Below, piece by piece: positions 1 to 7,565 of a DNA stretch of 64,000 bases. Each line of letters begins with the position of its first letter. Positions within the stretch are counted from its first letter, which is position 1. The DNA comes from Streptomyces poonensis (GTDB taxonomy: Bacteria; Actinomycetota; Actinomycetes; Streptomycetales; Streptomycetaceae): the NCBI RefSeq assembly GCF_014650915.1, contig NZ_BMVW01000013.1, positions 81,928 through 145,927 on the forward strand. Reading direction: 5' to 3'. The notes under the pieces are model-generated. The model ran no database searches and was not told the origin of the DNA. It worked only from the letters and a program-made list of their open reading frames with translations. Both the position numbers and the translations under genes were made by a program.

Positions 1-24
1 CCGGCCGCCGCACCGCCGGGCGGG

Positions 25-498
25 TCAGGCGACCCGTCCGTACCAGACGCTCTTCGTCCAGATCTTCGACTTCCGCACGACGTCACCGGACTTCGGGGAG
101 TGCCAGATCTTGCCCTTCCCCGCGTATATCCCGACGTGGTACACGTCCCGGCCCGAATGGAAGAAGACGAGGTCTCCGAGCTTGCGTTTCTTGGCGGAGA
201 TGTGCTTCGTCCTGTTGTACTGCTGTGCCGCCGTTCGGGGCAGCTTCTTGCCCGCCTTCTTGTAGGCGTAGAGCGTGAGACCGGAGCAGTCGAACCTGCT
301 CGGACCCGTGGCGCCCCACGCGTACGGAGCCCCCTTCTTCGACGCCGCGACCTTCACTGCCTTCGTCGCCGCCGAGGCAGCCTCGGCCTGGTCGGCGAAA
401 CCCGGGACCACGAGGCTGCCGCCCACGGCGGCGATGGTGAGGGCCGATGCGGTGCCGGCCCGGCCGAGCAGCGACGGGACACGATTGAGCGCAGTCAT
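25..498 (-). CDS. Secreted NlpC/P60 cell-wall hydrolase
   Basis: A predicted 157-residue secreted peptidoglycan endopeptidase. An N-terminal signal peptide (basic start, long Ala/Gly/Val core, cleavage likely after an Ala-rich stretch near residue 40) precedes one NlpC/P60 domain. The catalytic Cys is in RFDCSGLT, the His in DVYHVGIYAG and the third polar residue in IWHSP. The family cleaves stem peptides of peptidoglycan. I chose ATG 498 over a TTG six bases upstream because AAGGG lies six bases before the ATG. The gene is preceded by what looks like a c-di-AMP riboswitch leader, the usual control of such hydrolases in Streptomyces. No separate SH3 or LysM domain is visible, so this is a minimal single-domain enzyme. 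Confidence 0.9.
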   Translation of the reverse strand: MTALNRVPSLLGRAGTASALTIAAVGGSLVVPGFADQAEAASAATKAVKVAASKKGAPYAWGATGPSRFDCSGLTLYAYKKAGKKLPRTAAQQYNRTKHISAKKRKLGDLVFFHSGRDVYHVGIYAGKGKIWHSPKSGDVVRKSKIWTKSVWYGRVA

Positions 499-514
499 GC
501 GCAACCCTTCGTCA

Positions 515-665
515 GCCGCCTGTGAAGGATGACCTGTCGGATTCGGGCTGGCGAAGTAGCCCGGCCGCGCGCTGCGGCTTCACCCCAAGGGCTGCTCGGA
601 ACGGCCGTTCCGGCGACCCGTCGTGCTTGGGTCCTCCACTCCTGCCGATCCACTTCTGTCGACCC
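515..665 (-). ncRNA. Probable ydaO/yuaA c-di-AMP riboswitch leader
   Basis: Read on the minus strand, the leader of the NlpC/P60 gene carries the conserved blocks I associate with ydaO-type riboswitches in Streptomyces. These are a CTTGGGGTGAA block near 574-585, then a GC-rich stem, then GCCCGAATCCGACAGGT near 531-548 just before the gene. The known class binds c-di-AMP and switches off hydrolase expression when the ligand is high. The block order and the downstream gene type both fit. The 5' boundary is an estimate. Confidence 0.72.
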
Positions 666-1039
666 GTCATCCGGGCGGTGGCAGGACTCGGCGTCCACCC
701 GGACCGCCCCGCCGCTGTGGCGGGGGCTTGTCGTCGGAAGGGATCTTGACGCACATCTGTCGTAAATGCCGAGCGGAAACGGTGATTTGTGGGGTTACTC
801 ACCACTCACCCGTTCGGGTGGACAGCTCTGTGCGCCGCTGCGGGACCGGGGTCGCCGGGATGGCCGTACCAGGAGCGGAGCAGGCGTTCCGCCCCTGGTG
901 TAGGCGGTGTGCGCAACTTCTGCGGGGCCCTGAGAAGGACGGGACGCTAGGCCGTTCGTGGGTATGCAGTCTGGTCCGCGCGCGTCGCGGGCCGGATGCG
1001 CCGTCGGTGAGGTGTGCGCCCCAAGCCGTGCCTTCCGCA
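666..1039. other. Intergenic stretch without a recognised gene
   Basis: About 370 bases lie between the riboswitch leader and the tandem repeat by the clpP partner gene. The promoter of the hydrolase leader must lie here on the minus strand, but I cannot place a confident -10/-35 pair. Open frames crossing this stretch have no family resemblance and look like high-GC shadows. Confidence 0.5.
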
Positions 1040-1130
1040 TCACCTGGCGTCGACCGTCACCTCGCGCCGACCCTCACCACGCGTCGACTCGGGGCGCTGC
1101 GAGCCGACTCGGGTCACCTCGCACCGCCCC
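1040..1130. repeat. 17-nt tandem repeat
   Basis: Three head-to-tail 17-nt units lie at 1040-1056, 1057-1073 and 1074-1090, each starting TCACC and containing GCGYCGAC or a close variant. Two degenerate copies follow, about 1094-1110 and 1114-1130. The last unit supplies the TCA that is the reverse-strand stop codon of the neighbouring 109-residue gene. It may be a small variable-number repeat or a protein-binding array. Confidence 0.6.
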
Positions 1131-1443
1131 CGAGCCGATCACCCGGTTCCGGCGGCAGTGCCACGCGGGCCGTTCGCCGCTCCCCGTCGAGGACCCGCAG
1201 GGCGCGTGCGAGGGTCGGGGCGTGCACCTCGTTCTCACCTCTGCTGTGCATCAGTTCCAGCGCGTCGCGCAGGGCCGCCGCCCTGTCCACCAGGGCCTGT
1301 GCGGCGCGCAGTCCCCGGTAGGTGTCGCCCGGGCGCGCCGGGTTGATCCGGCCGAGCGAGTCGACCACGTCGAGGTAACGGTCGATCAGCTCCGCCTCGG
1401 CGCGGGTCAGCGCGGGCAGCGGCGGCAGTTCGGGGGGCAGCAT
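1114..1443 (-). CDS. Hypothetical protein encoded behind ClpP
   Basis: A 109-residue, mostly helical, Leu/Ala/Arg-rich soluble protein with no signal peptide or membrane segment. I do not recognise a family. It starts seven bases after the clpP stop with a good ribosome site (GAGGTGA, seven bases before ATG), so the two genes are almost certainly cotranscribed and probably translationally linked. The context suggests a role connected with the protease, such as an adaptor, but nothing in the sequence proves it. The 3' end runs into a 17-nt tandem repeat. Confidence 0.7.
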   Translation of the reverse strand: MLPPELPPLPALTRAEAELIDRYLDVVDSLGRINPARPGDTYRGLRAAQALVDRAAALRDALELMHSRGENEVHAPTLARALRVLDGERRTARVALPPEPGDRLGGGAR

Positions 1444-1450
1444 CGGCGGC

Positions 1451-2086
1451 TCACCTCGTCCCGGACGGGCCGCCGGGGTTCCTCCGGCTCGGGACGACCC
1501 GGTCCACCAGGCCGTACGCCACGGCTTCCGCGGCGTCCAGGATCCTGTCCCGCTCGATGTCGGCCCGCACCTGCTCCGGGGTGCGGCCGGTGTGCCGTAC
1601 GAGCATCTCCTCCAGCGTCCTGCGGGTGCGCGTCAACTCCTCGGCCTGGATGACGAGATCGCTGGTCTGTCCCTCGACCGGCGCGGGCAGCGACGGCTGG
1701 TGGATGAGCACACGGGAGCCGGGCAGGGCGTTCCGCTTGCCCGGGGTGCCGCCGGCCAGCAGCACCGCCGCGGCCGAGGCGGCCTGGCCGAGACAGTAGG
1801 TCTCCACGTCGCAGGAGATGTACTGCATCGTGTCGTAGACGGCCGTCATCGCGCTGAACGAACCGCCCGGCGAGTTGATGTACAGCGAGATGTCCCGGTC
1901 CGGCGCCGCGTGTTCGAGGAGCATGAACTGCGCCGTCACGTCGTTCGCCGCCGTGTCGTCGATCGCCGTCCCGAGGAAGACGATCCGTTCCTCCAGCAGC
2001 TTCGCGTACGGATCCAGTGTCCGTGGCCCCATGCTCGTGTGTTCGGTGAACTCGGGCAGGACGTGGCGGGCGGACGGTCGGTCCAT
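1451..2086 (-). CDS. clpP: ClpP-family serine protease subunit (non-canonical paralogue)
   Basis: A 211-residue ClpP-type peptidase subunit. The catalytic triad is visible: Ser104 in GQAASAAAV, His129 in VLIHQPS and the Asp of IERDRIL. NSPGGS and the YGLVD motif near the C-terminus are also present. ATG 2086 was chosen because AGGAGG sits eight bases upstream; longer in-frame readings start in sequence without a ribosome site. ClpP subunits form tetradecamers fed by Clp ATPases. Streptomyces carries several clpP paralogues, and this one stands alone next to a small unknown gene, not in a clpP1P2 pair. The Met normally following the Ser motif is Ala here. Which numbered paralogue it is cannot be told from sequence alone. 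Confidence 0.9.
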   Translation of the reverse strand: MDRPSARHVLPEFTEHTSMGPRTLDPYAKLLEERIVFLGTAIDDTAANDVTAQFMLLEHAAPDRDISLYINSPGGSFSAMTAVYDTMQYISCDVETYCLGQAASAAAVLLAGGTPGKRNALPGSRVLIHQPSLPAPVEGQTSDLVIQAEELTRTRRTLEEMLVRHTGRTPEQVRADIERDRILDAAEAVAYGLVDRVVPSRRNPGGPSGTR

Positions 2087-2243
2087 GGAGGGCGCCTCCT
2101 CTGGTCGCGTCGTGTCGCGTTCCGTAAAAAATGTACAGGACGTACGTAGACAGGGAAGGGGGCATGCTGAGAGCGAAACCGGTGGCGGAAGCGGTTCTCC
2201 CGGGCTCCAAGGGCCGTCGGCACCCCGGTCTAAGCTGGACGCC

Positions 2244-2519
2244 ATGGCCTACGAGATTCCGGTGACGCAAGCCAGGGCAGAGCTCGCCGACCTGATCAAC
2301 CGCGTGGTGTACGGCGGCGAGCGCGTCGTCGTGACGCGGCACGGGAAGCCCCTCGTCGCCCTGGTCTCCGCCGCCGACCTGGAGCGGCTCGAGGAGGCGG
2401 CCGCGGCTCAGGAGTCGATGGCCAGTTCGGTCTCGCATGTGCGCGAGGCCTCGTCGGCGCCGCGTGAACGCCAGCGGTTCGGGATCGCCGCGGAGCACCG
2501 GGGGACGGGGCCGGCGTGA
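2244..2519 (+). CDS. Phd/YefM-family antitoxin (orphan)
   Basis: A 91-residue protein whose first 55 residues are a classic Phd/YefM DNA-binding fold (IPVTQARAELADLINRV followed by a GERVVVTRHGKPLVALV strand), then a disordered Arg/Ala-rich tail. Such proteins neutralise RelE/YoeB/Doc toxins and repress their own promoter. No toxin gene follows: the next real gene is ureA, 186 bases on. A TAAGCT -10-like box ends seven bases before the ATG and no Shine-Dalgarno is visible, suggesting a leaderless mRNA. It is divergent from clpP, so it could regulate that gene, but that is inference. Confidence 0.85.
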   Translation: MAYEIPVTQARAELADLINRVVYGGERVVVTRHGKPLVALVSAADLERLEEAAAAQESMASSVSHVREASSAPRERQRFGIAAEHRGTGPA

Positions 2520-2705
2520 GGGGCGGCTCATGATCGTCCGGGCATGTCCGGGGGATCGGGTCGGCCACGCGTGCGAACAGATGTCCGTTAACGTCGCCGA
2601 AACGAGCCCCGATTAGCCTGCGCCCACGTCACCAGGCACTTTCCAGGGTGGCCGCGGCAGCCGGACCCCGCACGGTCCGGAGCGAGGACTGTGAGGTGGG
2701 ACGCC

Positions 2706-3008
2706 GTGCAACTGACCCCGCACGAGCAGGAGAGGCTGCTGATCCACGTGGCCGCCGACGTGGCCGAGAAGCGCCGGTCCCGCGGGCTGAGGCTCAACCA
2801 TCCCGAGGCGGTCGCGCTCATCACCTCGCACATCCTCGAGGGTGCCCGCGACGGCCGTACCGTGGCCGAACTCATGGCCTCCGGACGGAAGCTGCTCACC
2901 CGCGACGACGTCATGGACGGCATCCCGGAGATGATCCACGACGTGCAGGTCGAGGCGACCTTCCCGGACGGCACCAAGCTCGTCACCGTCCACGACCCGA
3001 TCGTCTGA
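2706..3008 (+). CDS. ureA: Urease subunit gamma
   Basis: The 100-residue gamma subunit of nickel urease, which hydrolyses urea to ammonia and carbamate. It matches the family over its full length: QLTPHEQERLLIHVA at the start, RLNHPEAVALI, and the VQVEATFPDGTKLVTVHDPI ending. GTG 2706 gives the standard length; GAGGTGGGA lies just upstream. It is the first gene of the urease operon, 17 bases before ureB. Confidence 0.96.
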   Translation: MQLTPHEQERLLIHVAADVAEKRRSRGLRLNHPEAVALITSHILEGARDGRTVAELMASGRKLLTRDDVMDGIPEMIHDVQVEATFPDGTKLVTVHDPIV

Positions 3009-3025
3009 CGGGGGAGGGGCTGTCC

Positions 3026-3337
3026 GTGATCCCTGGAGAGATCCTCTTCGCCGAGGAACCGATCGTGTACAACGCGGGCCGCGAGGTCACCCGGCTCACC
3101 GTCCTCAACGCCGCCGACCGGCCCGTCCAGGTCGGCTCCCACTACCACTTCGCCGAGGCCAACCCCGGCCTCGAGTTCGACCGCGCCGCCGCGCGCGGCA
3201 AGCGGCTGAACGTCGCCGCCGGCACCGCCGTGCGCTTCGAGCCCGGCATCCCCGTCGCCGTCGAACTCGTCCCCCTCGCCGGCGCCCGCGTCGTACCGGG
3301 ACTGCGCGGGGAGACCGGAGGTGCCCTCGATGCCTGA
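3026..3337 (+). CDS. ureB: Urease subunit beta
   Basis: The 103-residue beta subunit of urease, starting IPGEILFAEEPI and carrying the conserved GSHYHFAEANPGLEFDR segment. It starts at GTG 3026 behind GGGGAGGGG. The stop overlaps the ureC start by eight bases, so the two are translationally coupled. As in most actinobacteria, gamma, beta and alpha are separate genes; together they form the (alpha-beta-gamma)3 enzyme. Confidence 0.95.
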   Translation: MIPGEILFAEEPIVYNAGREVTRLTVLNAADRPVQVGSHYHFAEANPGLEFDRAAARGKRLNVAAGTAVRFEPGIPVAVELVPLAGARVVPGLRGETGGALDA

Positions 3338-5051
3338 GATCTCGCGTGCCGCCTACGCCGACCTGTTCGGCCCCACCACAGGTGACCGGATCCGGCTCGC
3401 CGACACCGATCTGCTGATCGAGATCGAGGAGGACCGCAGTGGCGGCCCCGGGCTCGCCGGTGACGAGGCGGTGTTCGGGGGCGGGAAGGTCCTCCGCGAG
3501 TCCATGGGCCAGTCGCGGGCCACACGCGCGGACGGCACCCCGGACACCGTGGTCACCGGAGCCGTGATCGTCGACCACTGGGGCATCGTCAAGGCCGACA
3601 TCGGCATCCGCGACGGCCGCATCACCGGCATCGGCAAGGCGGGCAACCCCGACACCATGGACGGGGTCCACCCGGACCTGGTCATCGGCCCGGAGACCGA
3701 GGTGATCGCGGGCAACGGCCGGATCGTCACGGCCGGTGCCGTCGACGCGCACGTGCACTTCATCTGCCCCCAGATCGCCGACGAGGCGCTCGCGGCCGGG
3801 GTGACGACGCTGGTGGGCGGTGGTACCGGACCGGCCGAGGGCTCGAAGGCCACCACGGTCACGCCCGGTCCGTGGCACCTCGCGCGGATGCTGGAGGCCA
3901 TGGAGCAGTACCCGCTCAACATCGGCTTCCTCGGCAAGGGCAACACCGTCTCGCACGAGGCGATGCTCTCCCAGATCCGCGGCGGCGCCCTCGGCCTGAA
4001 GCTGCACGAGGACTGGGGGTCGACCCCGGCCGTCATCGACGCCTCGCTGACCGTCGCCGAGCGGACGGGCATCCAGGTCGCCATCCACACGGACACCCTC
4101 AACGAGGCCGGATTCGTGGGCGACACCCTCGCCGCGATCGCCGGACGCGGCATCCACGCGTACCACACGGAGGGCGCGGGCGGCGGGCACGCGCCGGACA
4201 TCATGACCGTGGTGTCGGAGCCGCACGTCCTGCCCAGCTCCACCAACCCCACCCGGCCCTACACCGTCAACACCGCCGAGGAACACCTCGACATGCTGAT
4301 GGTGTGCCACCACCTCAACGCGGCCGTCCCGGAGGACCTGGCCTTCGCCGAGTCCCGGATCCGGCCGTCCACCATCGGGGCGGAGGACATCCTCCACGAC
4401 CTGGGCGCGATCTCGATCATCTCGTCCGACTCCCAGGCCATGGGGCGGGTGGGAGAGGTGATCCTGCGGACCTGGCAGACCGCCCACGTCATGAAGCGGC
4501 GGCGGGGCGCGCTGCCCGGGGACGACCGCGCCGACAACCACCGCGTACGTCGCTATGTCGCCAAGTACACGATCAACCCGGCGCTCGCGCAGGGCCTCGC
4601 GCGGGAGATCGGGTCCGTCGAGACCGGCAAGCTCGCCGACCTGGTGCTGTGGGAGCCCGCGTTCTTCGGTGTCAAGCCGCAGCTCGTCCTCAAGGGCGGA
4701 CAGATCGCGTACGCCCAGATGGGTGACGCCAACGCGTCCATCCCGACACCGCAGCCGGTCCTGCCGCGGCCGATGTACGGGGCGATCGGGCGGGCGCCGG
4801 CCGCGAACTCGTTCAACTTCGTGGCACCGCTCGCCGTCGAGGACGGGCTGCCGGAGCGGCTGGGGCTCGGGAAGCGGTTCGTCGCCATCGAGTCGACGCG
4901 CGGGGTGACCAAGGCCGACATGCGCGAGAACGACGCGCGGCCGGACGTGCGGGTCGATCCGGACAGTTTCGCCGTGCACATCGACGGCGAGCTGGTCGAG
5001 GCCACGCCCGCGGCCGAACTGCCCATGGCCCAGCGCTACTTCCTCTTCTGA
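3330..5051 (+). CDS. ureC: Urease subunit alpha (catalytic)
   Basis: The 573-residue catalytic subunit, the standard family length. All nickel-site ligands are visible: His141 and His143 (HVHF), the carbamylated Lys224 (LKLHEDWG), His253 (HTDTLNE), His279 (HTEGAGGGHAPD) and Asp367 (SDSQAMGR). The mobile flap Cys326-His327-His328 is also present. An in-frame GTG nine bases upstream exists, but ATG 3330 has GGAGGTG at ideal spacing and gives the family N-terminus. Activation needs the downstream UreF, UreG and UreD products. Confidence 0.98.
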   Translation: MPEISRAAYADLFGPTTGDRIRLADTDLLIEIEEDRSGGPGLAGDEAVFGGGKVLRESMGQSRATRADGTPDTVVTGAVIVDHWGIVKADIGIRDGRITGIGKAGNPDTMDGVHPDLVIGPETEVIAGNGRIVTAGAVDAHVHFICPQIADEALAAGVTTLVGGGTGPAEGSKATTVTPGPWHLARMLEAMEQYPLNIGFLGKGNTVSHEAMLSQIRGGALGLKLHEDWGSTPAVIDASLTVAERTGIQVAIHTDTLNEAGFVGDTLAAIAGRGIHAYHTEGAGGGHAPDIMTVVSEPHVLPSSTNPTRPYTVNTAEEHLDMLMVCHHLNAAVPEDLAFAESRIRPSTIGAEDILHDLGAISIISSDSQAMGRVGEVILRTWQTAHVMKRRRGALPGDDRADNHRVRRYVAKYTINPALAQGLAREIGSVETGKLADLVLWEPAFFGVKPQLVLKGGQIAYAQMGDANASIPTPQPVLPRPMYGAIGRAPAANSFNFVAPLAVEDGLPERLGLGKRFVAIESTRGVTKADMRENDARPDVRVDPDSFAVHIDGELVEATPAAELPMAQRYFLF

Positions 5052-5059
5052 GGCCGGCG

Positions 5060-5734
5060 ATGACCAGGGCAGCACTACTGGTTCTGGCCGACGGCCGTTT
5101 CCCCGCCGGAGGGCATGCGCACTCCGGCGGGGCGGAGGCGGCCGTCAGGGCCGGGCGGATCACCGGTACGCCGGAGCTGGAGGATTTCTGCCGGGGGCGG
5201 CTGCACACGGCCGGGCTGGTCGCGGCCGGGCTGGCCGCTGCGGCAGCGGCTGGTATGGACCCGCTGGAGCTCGACGCCGCCGCGGACGCCCGAACGCCGT
5301 CGTACGCGCTGCGCGGCGCCGCGCGGCGGCTGGGACGGCAGCTGATGCGGGCGGCGCGGGCCGCCTGGCCCTCGGGTGAACTCGACGCACTGGCCCGGGC
5401 GTTCCCCAAGGGTGCGCATCAGCCGGTCGTGCTCGGGCTCGCGGCCCGCGCCGCCGGGCTGGGGCCCGAGGACGCGGCGTACTGCTCCGCGTACGAGAGC
5501 GTCAGCGGGCCGGCGACCGCGACGGTGCGGCTGCTGAGCCTGGACCCGTTCGACGCGACGGGGGTGCTGGCGCGGCTGGCGCCCGAGACGGACCTGGTGG
5601 TCCGGCGGGCGGTGGAGGCGGCGCGGCGGGCGGTCGACGAAGGGGTCGACGCGCTGCCGGCGGCCTCGGGGCCGCTGTCGGAGATCGGGGCGGAGGGGCA
5701 TGCGGGGTGGGCTGTGCGGTTGTTCGCTTCGTGA
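5060..5734 (+). CDS. ureF: Urease accessory protein UreF
   Basis: A 224-residue UreF, the all-helical chaperone that works with UreD and UreG to deliver nickel and CO2 to apo-urease. It shows the LADGRFPAGGHAHSGG opening and the conserved internal Glu/Ser-rich YCSAYESVSGPATA helix. It begins eight bases after ureC. The 3' end is followed by an unusually long 218-nt gap containing a hairpin element before ureG. Confidence 0.92.
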   Translation: MTRAALLVLADGRFPAGGHAHSGGAEAAVRAGRITGTPELEDFCRGRLHTAGLVAAGLAAAAAAGMDPLELDAAADARTPSYALRGAARRLGRQLMRAARAAWPSGELDALARAFPKGAHQPVVLGLAARAAGLGPEDAAYCSAYESVSGPATATVRLLSLDPFDATGVLARLAPETDLVVRRAVEAARRAVDEGVDALPAASGPLSEIGAEGHAGWAVRLFAS

Positions 5735-5760
5735 GTGTGCTCGCCCCCGCCGCCCCCGCC

Positions 5761-5796
5761 CTCCCCCAAGCTCTCGGCTTCGCTCGAGCAGGGGGA
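5761..5796. repeat. Streptomyces-type dispersed hairpin element inside the urease operon
   Basis: An arm of Cs and an arm of Gs enclose a GCTC/GAGC inner stem and a TTCG-containing loop. I recognise the unit (CTCCCCC arm, CTCGGCTTCGCTCGAGC core, GGGGGA arm) as a sequence scattered between genes in many Streptomyces genomes. Here it splits ureF from ureG and may act as an mRNA-stability or partial termination element. Function is inferred from shape only. Confidence 0.65.
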
Positions 5797-5952
5797 CCCC
5801 CACCGTCCCCGGGGGCCCCGCCCCCGGACCCCCGTGTCGGCCTGGTCGGCCTCGTCCTCGGACGCCGGACGGGCCGCAGTTTCCCGGACCGGGCTGAGAG
5901 GCACCGTCCAAGGCCTTCCAGCCCAGTCTCGATCACCACAGGAGCCGCTCGT

Positions 5953-6636
5953 ATGCACCTCGACCACCCCCACACCCACGACAGCCCCTCCGCCGTCAGC
6001 GCCGACGCCCGTCGTCCCGACGGCACCCGCCGTGCCCTGCGCATCGGCCTCGGTGGTCCCGTCGGGTCCGGCAAGACCGCCACGGTCGCCGCGCTCTGCC
6101 GGGCCCTGCGCGACGAGTTGTCACTGGCCGTCGTCACGAACGACATCTACACCCGGGAGGACGCCGAGTTCCTGCTCCGTGAGGCGGTGCTGCCGCCGGA
6201 GCGGATCACCGCCGTGGAGACCGGCGCGTGCCCGCACACCGCGATCCGCGACGACATCTCCGCGAACCTCGAAGCGGTCGAGGACCTGGAGGACGCGGTC
6301 GGGCCGCTCGATCTCGTCCTCGTCGAGTCCGGGGGTGACAACCTCACCGCCACCTTCTCCAAGGGGCTGGTGGACGCGCAGATCTTCGTGATCGACGTCG
6401 CGGGCGGGGACGACATCCCGCGCAAGGGCGGGCCCGGCGTCACCACCGCCGACCTGCTCGTCGTCAACAAGACCGACCTCGCCCCGTACGTGGGCTCCGA
6501 TCTGGCCCGGATGGCAGCGGACGCCAAGGCGCAGCGCGCCGAACTGCCCGTGGTCCTCCAGTCGCTGCGGAGTGAGGACGGGGTCACGGCCGTCGCCCGG
6601 TGGGTGCGGGAGCGGCTCGCCGCGTGGACGGCATGA
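5953..6636 (+). CDS. ureG: Urease accessory GTPase UreG
   Basis: A 227-residue SIMIBI-class GTPase that powers nickel insertion into urease. A His-rich N-terminus (MHLDHPHTHD), which may bind metal, precedes the P-loop GPVGSGKT at residues 35-42. TNDIYT, the metal-binding Cys-Pro-His in ETGACPHTAIRDD, and the NKTDLAPYVG guanine-specificity motif follow. ATG 5953 has AGGAG nine bases upstream. The stop overlaps the ureD start (ATGA). No ureE is present, so the UreG His tail may take over part of nickel storage. Confidence 0.96.
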   Translation: MHLDHPHTHDSPSAVSADARRPDGTRRALRIGLGGPVGSGKTATVAALCRALRDELSLAVVTNDIYTREDAEFLLREAVLPPERITAVETGACPHTAIRDDISANLEAVEDLEDAVGPLDLVLVESGGDNLTATFSKGLVDAQIFVIDVAGGDDIPRKGGPGVTTADLLVVNKTDLAPYVGSDLARMAADAKAQRAELPVVLQSLRSEDGVTAVARWVRERLAAWTA

Positions 6637-7403
6637 CGACCGCGGCCACGGGCGGCGTACGGGCCACCACGCGGATCTCGGCAACGGCCGACGGGCGGGG
6701 CGGCACCGCGCTGCCGGTGCTCGAGGGCGAGGGGCCGCTCGCCCCGCGCCGCACCCGGGCGGTGAGCGGCGACGAGGCGCGCGTGATGCTCGTCGGCGCC
6801 ATGAGCGGGCCGCTGGGCGGCGACCACTTCACCGTGGCGGCGGCCGCCGGCGCCGGGGCCCGGCTGCACGTGGGGTCGGCGGCGGCCACCATCGCCCTGC
6901 CGGGCCAGACCAAGGGCGGGGCGCGCTACGACGTACGGCTCGAGGTCGCCGCCGGAGGCGAGCTGCGCTGGCTTCCCGAGCAGCTGATCTCGGCGGCGGG
7001 GAGCGAGTTGTACGTCTCCTCGCACATCGGCCTCGCGCCCGGTGCCCGGCTGGTGTTCAGGGAGGAACAGGTCCTCGGACGTGCGGGGGAGGAACCGGGA
7101 CGGCTCACCAGCCGGCTCACCGTGCGCCTGGGCGGACGGCCGCTGCTCGACCAGGAGGTGGCCTGCGGGCCGGGCACACCGGGCGGCTGGGACGGACCCG
7201 CCGTGCTGGGCGGGCACCGCGCGCTCGGTCAACTCCTCGTCGTACGGCCCGAGTACGAGAAGGACGTCCCCGAGGCCCGGCTGTTCGGGGAGTGCGCCGC
7301 GCTCACTCCGCTCGCCGGGCCCGCCGTCCTGGTCACCGCGGTCGCGGGCGACGCGCTGCGGCTGCGCCGGGTGCTCGACGAGGCCCTGGCCGCGCTCGGC
7401 TGA
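6633..7403 (+). CDS. ureD: Urease accessory protein UreD/UreH
   Basis: A 256-residue UreD, the scaffold that binds apo-urease and the UreF-UreG complex. Family features include the GGDHF strand near residue 65, LPEQLI and the SSHIGLAPGARLVFREE region. It starts at ATG 6633 inside the ureG stop (ATGA), a typical coupled start. It is the last gene of the urease operon; the next gene has its own upstream region. Confidence 0.9.
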   Translation: MTTAATGGVRATTRISATADGRGGTALPVLEGEGPLAPRRTRAVSGDEARVMLVGAMSGPLGGDHFTVAAAAGAGARLHVGSAAATIALPGQTKGGARYDVRLEVAAGGELRWLPEQLISAAGSELYVSSHIGLAPGARLVFREEQVLGRAGEEPGRLTSRLTVRLGGRPLLDQEVACGPGTPGGWDGPAVLGGHRALGQLLVVRPEYEKDVPEARLFGECAALTPLAGPAVLVTAVAGDALRLRRVLDEALAALG

Positions 7404-7565
7404 CCGGGCCGGCCGGTTCGGGGGTGCGTACCGGTGGGCGGCACGACGCGCACCGGTTATCGGATGAGCAAAAAAACGTCCGCATGTCTGTTCACAGGTG
7501 TGTCACAGCCGCGAGGATCCCACCTGTCCGTTCCTGTTTCACACCACCACTCGGGGAGTTCCCAC

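Noticed and set aside
2530..2616. 28-codon frame as a toxin partner for the Phd antitoxin
   Set aside because: Too short, with no toxin motif and no clear ribosome site.
3105..5075. Long minus-strand frame opposite ureC
   Set aside because: A high-GC shadow of the well-supported ureC gene; no family features.
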